Below, piece after piece: positions 63,823 to 64,000 of a DNA stretch of 64,000 bases (the first letter of the stretch is position 1; every line of letters starts with the position of its first letter). The position numbers and the translations under genes were made by a program. The DNA lies in the NCBI GenBank assembly GCA_945867815.1, contig CAMBIX010000004.1, positions 1-64,000 of the forward strand. The letters are read 5' to 3'. Source of the stretch: an uncultured Veillonellaceae bacterium (GTDB taxonomy: Bacteria; Bacillota; Negativicutes; Veillonellales; Veillonellaceae). The notes under the pieces are model-generated. The model had not been told where the DNA came from, made no database searches, and saw only the letters and a program-made list of their open reading frames with translations.

Positions 63823-64000
63823 TTTTATATGCATTATTATATATTTTTTCTTTCCTTATCGCAATTAGTCCACTAACTTCCCAACCCTTTAACTATATCA
63901 GGGAAACTGTACTAACTAATCTCTACCTAACAACTAGTACTATATCGCCTACCTAACCTATCCGTACTAATAATCCCTAATACTGTAATACTGTATTATT
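63823..64000. other. right edge, nothing recognised
   Basis: AT-rich sequence with no ORF, repeat or motif that I can support. Confidence 0.5.

Overview
The window looks like a chromosomal segment of a Gram-negative-walled Firmicute of the class Negativicutes, most likely Veillonella or a close relative. This rests on three things. The partial 16S rRNA at the left edge reads Veillonella-like from memory. There is an OmpM-type porin with an N-terminal SLH domain, the hallmark outer-membrane protein of Negativicutes. The DNA is AT-rich and carries an anaerobe's gene set (pyruvate:ferredoxin oxidoreductase, flavo-diiron protein, corrinoid adenosyltransferase). Genus assignment is an inference; no database was searched.

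Layout. 1-900: 5' part of a 16S rRNA gene (minus strand) with two tandem rrn promoters. 1.1-4.8 kb: sugar-nucleotide epimerase, corrinoid adenosyltransferase, sodium/proline symporter, three stacked hairpins and a 55-aa gene. 5-14.4 kb: ABC-F ATPase, small acidic protein, UgtP-like glycosyltransferase, HU, lipid-carrier flippase, mfd. 14.6-20.3 kb: pyruvate:ferredoxin oxidoreductase with a divergent LysR regulator, then a membrane/coiled-coil protein. 20.4-22.9 kb: a T-box leader, an Lrp/AsnC regulator and an aminotransferase, with two copies of a structured terminator-linked repeat and an XRE gene remnant. 22.9-31.6 kb: pyrimidine operon pyrB-pyrC-carA-carB-pyrK-pyrD behind a leader with a consensus PyrR-binding loop. 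31.9-39.5 kb: flavodoxin, a secreted repeat-rich protein, the conserved Cof/rapZ/yvcK/whiA cluster, and a possible orphan 2TM-NUDIX protein. 39.6-43.4 kb: ompM, a DUF3298 exported protein, a Kdo/LPS-kinase-like protein. 43.8-58.7 kb: purine synthesis (purE, purF, purM, purN, purH, purD; xpt plus an MFS exporter; long-form purL). 59.1-64 kb: flavo-diiron protein, tRNA-Ser followed by a chain of palindromic units, carboxylesterase, and a deletion-damaged DUF4143 ATPase.

How it fits together. The core is nucleotide biosynthesis: almost the whole pyrimidine pathway to orotate in one operon, and most of the purine pathway in two or three transcripts, each with its own leader or promoter. Around it are envelope genes (flippase, porin, LPS-kinase-like, glycolipid synthase, YvcK/RapZ control of cell-wall precursors) and anaerobic redox genes. 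The most unusual parts are RNA- or repeat-like: the tRNA-Ser 3'-end units at 60.58-60.91 kb, the covarying hairpin repeats at 22.1-22.8 kb with a T-box between them, and the undetermined purE leader. No CRISPR array, integrase or transposase was seen.
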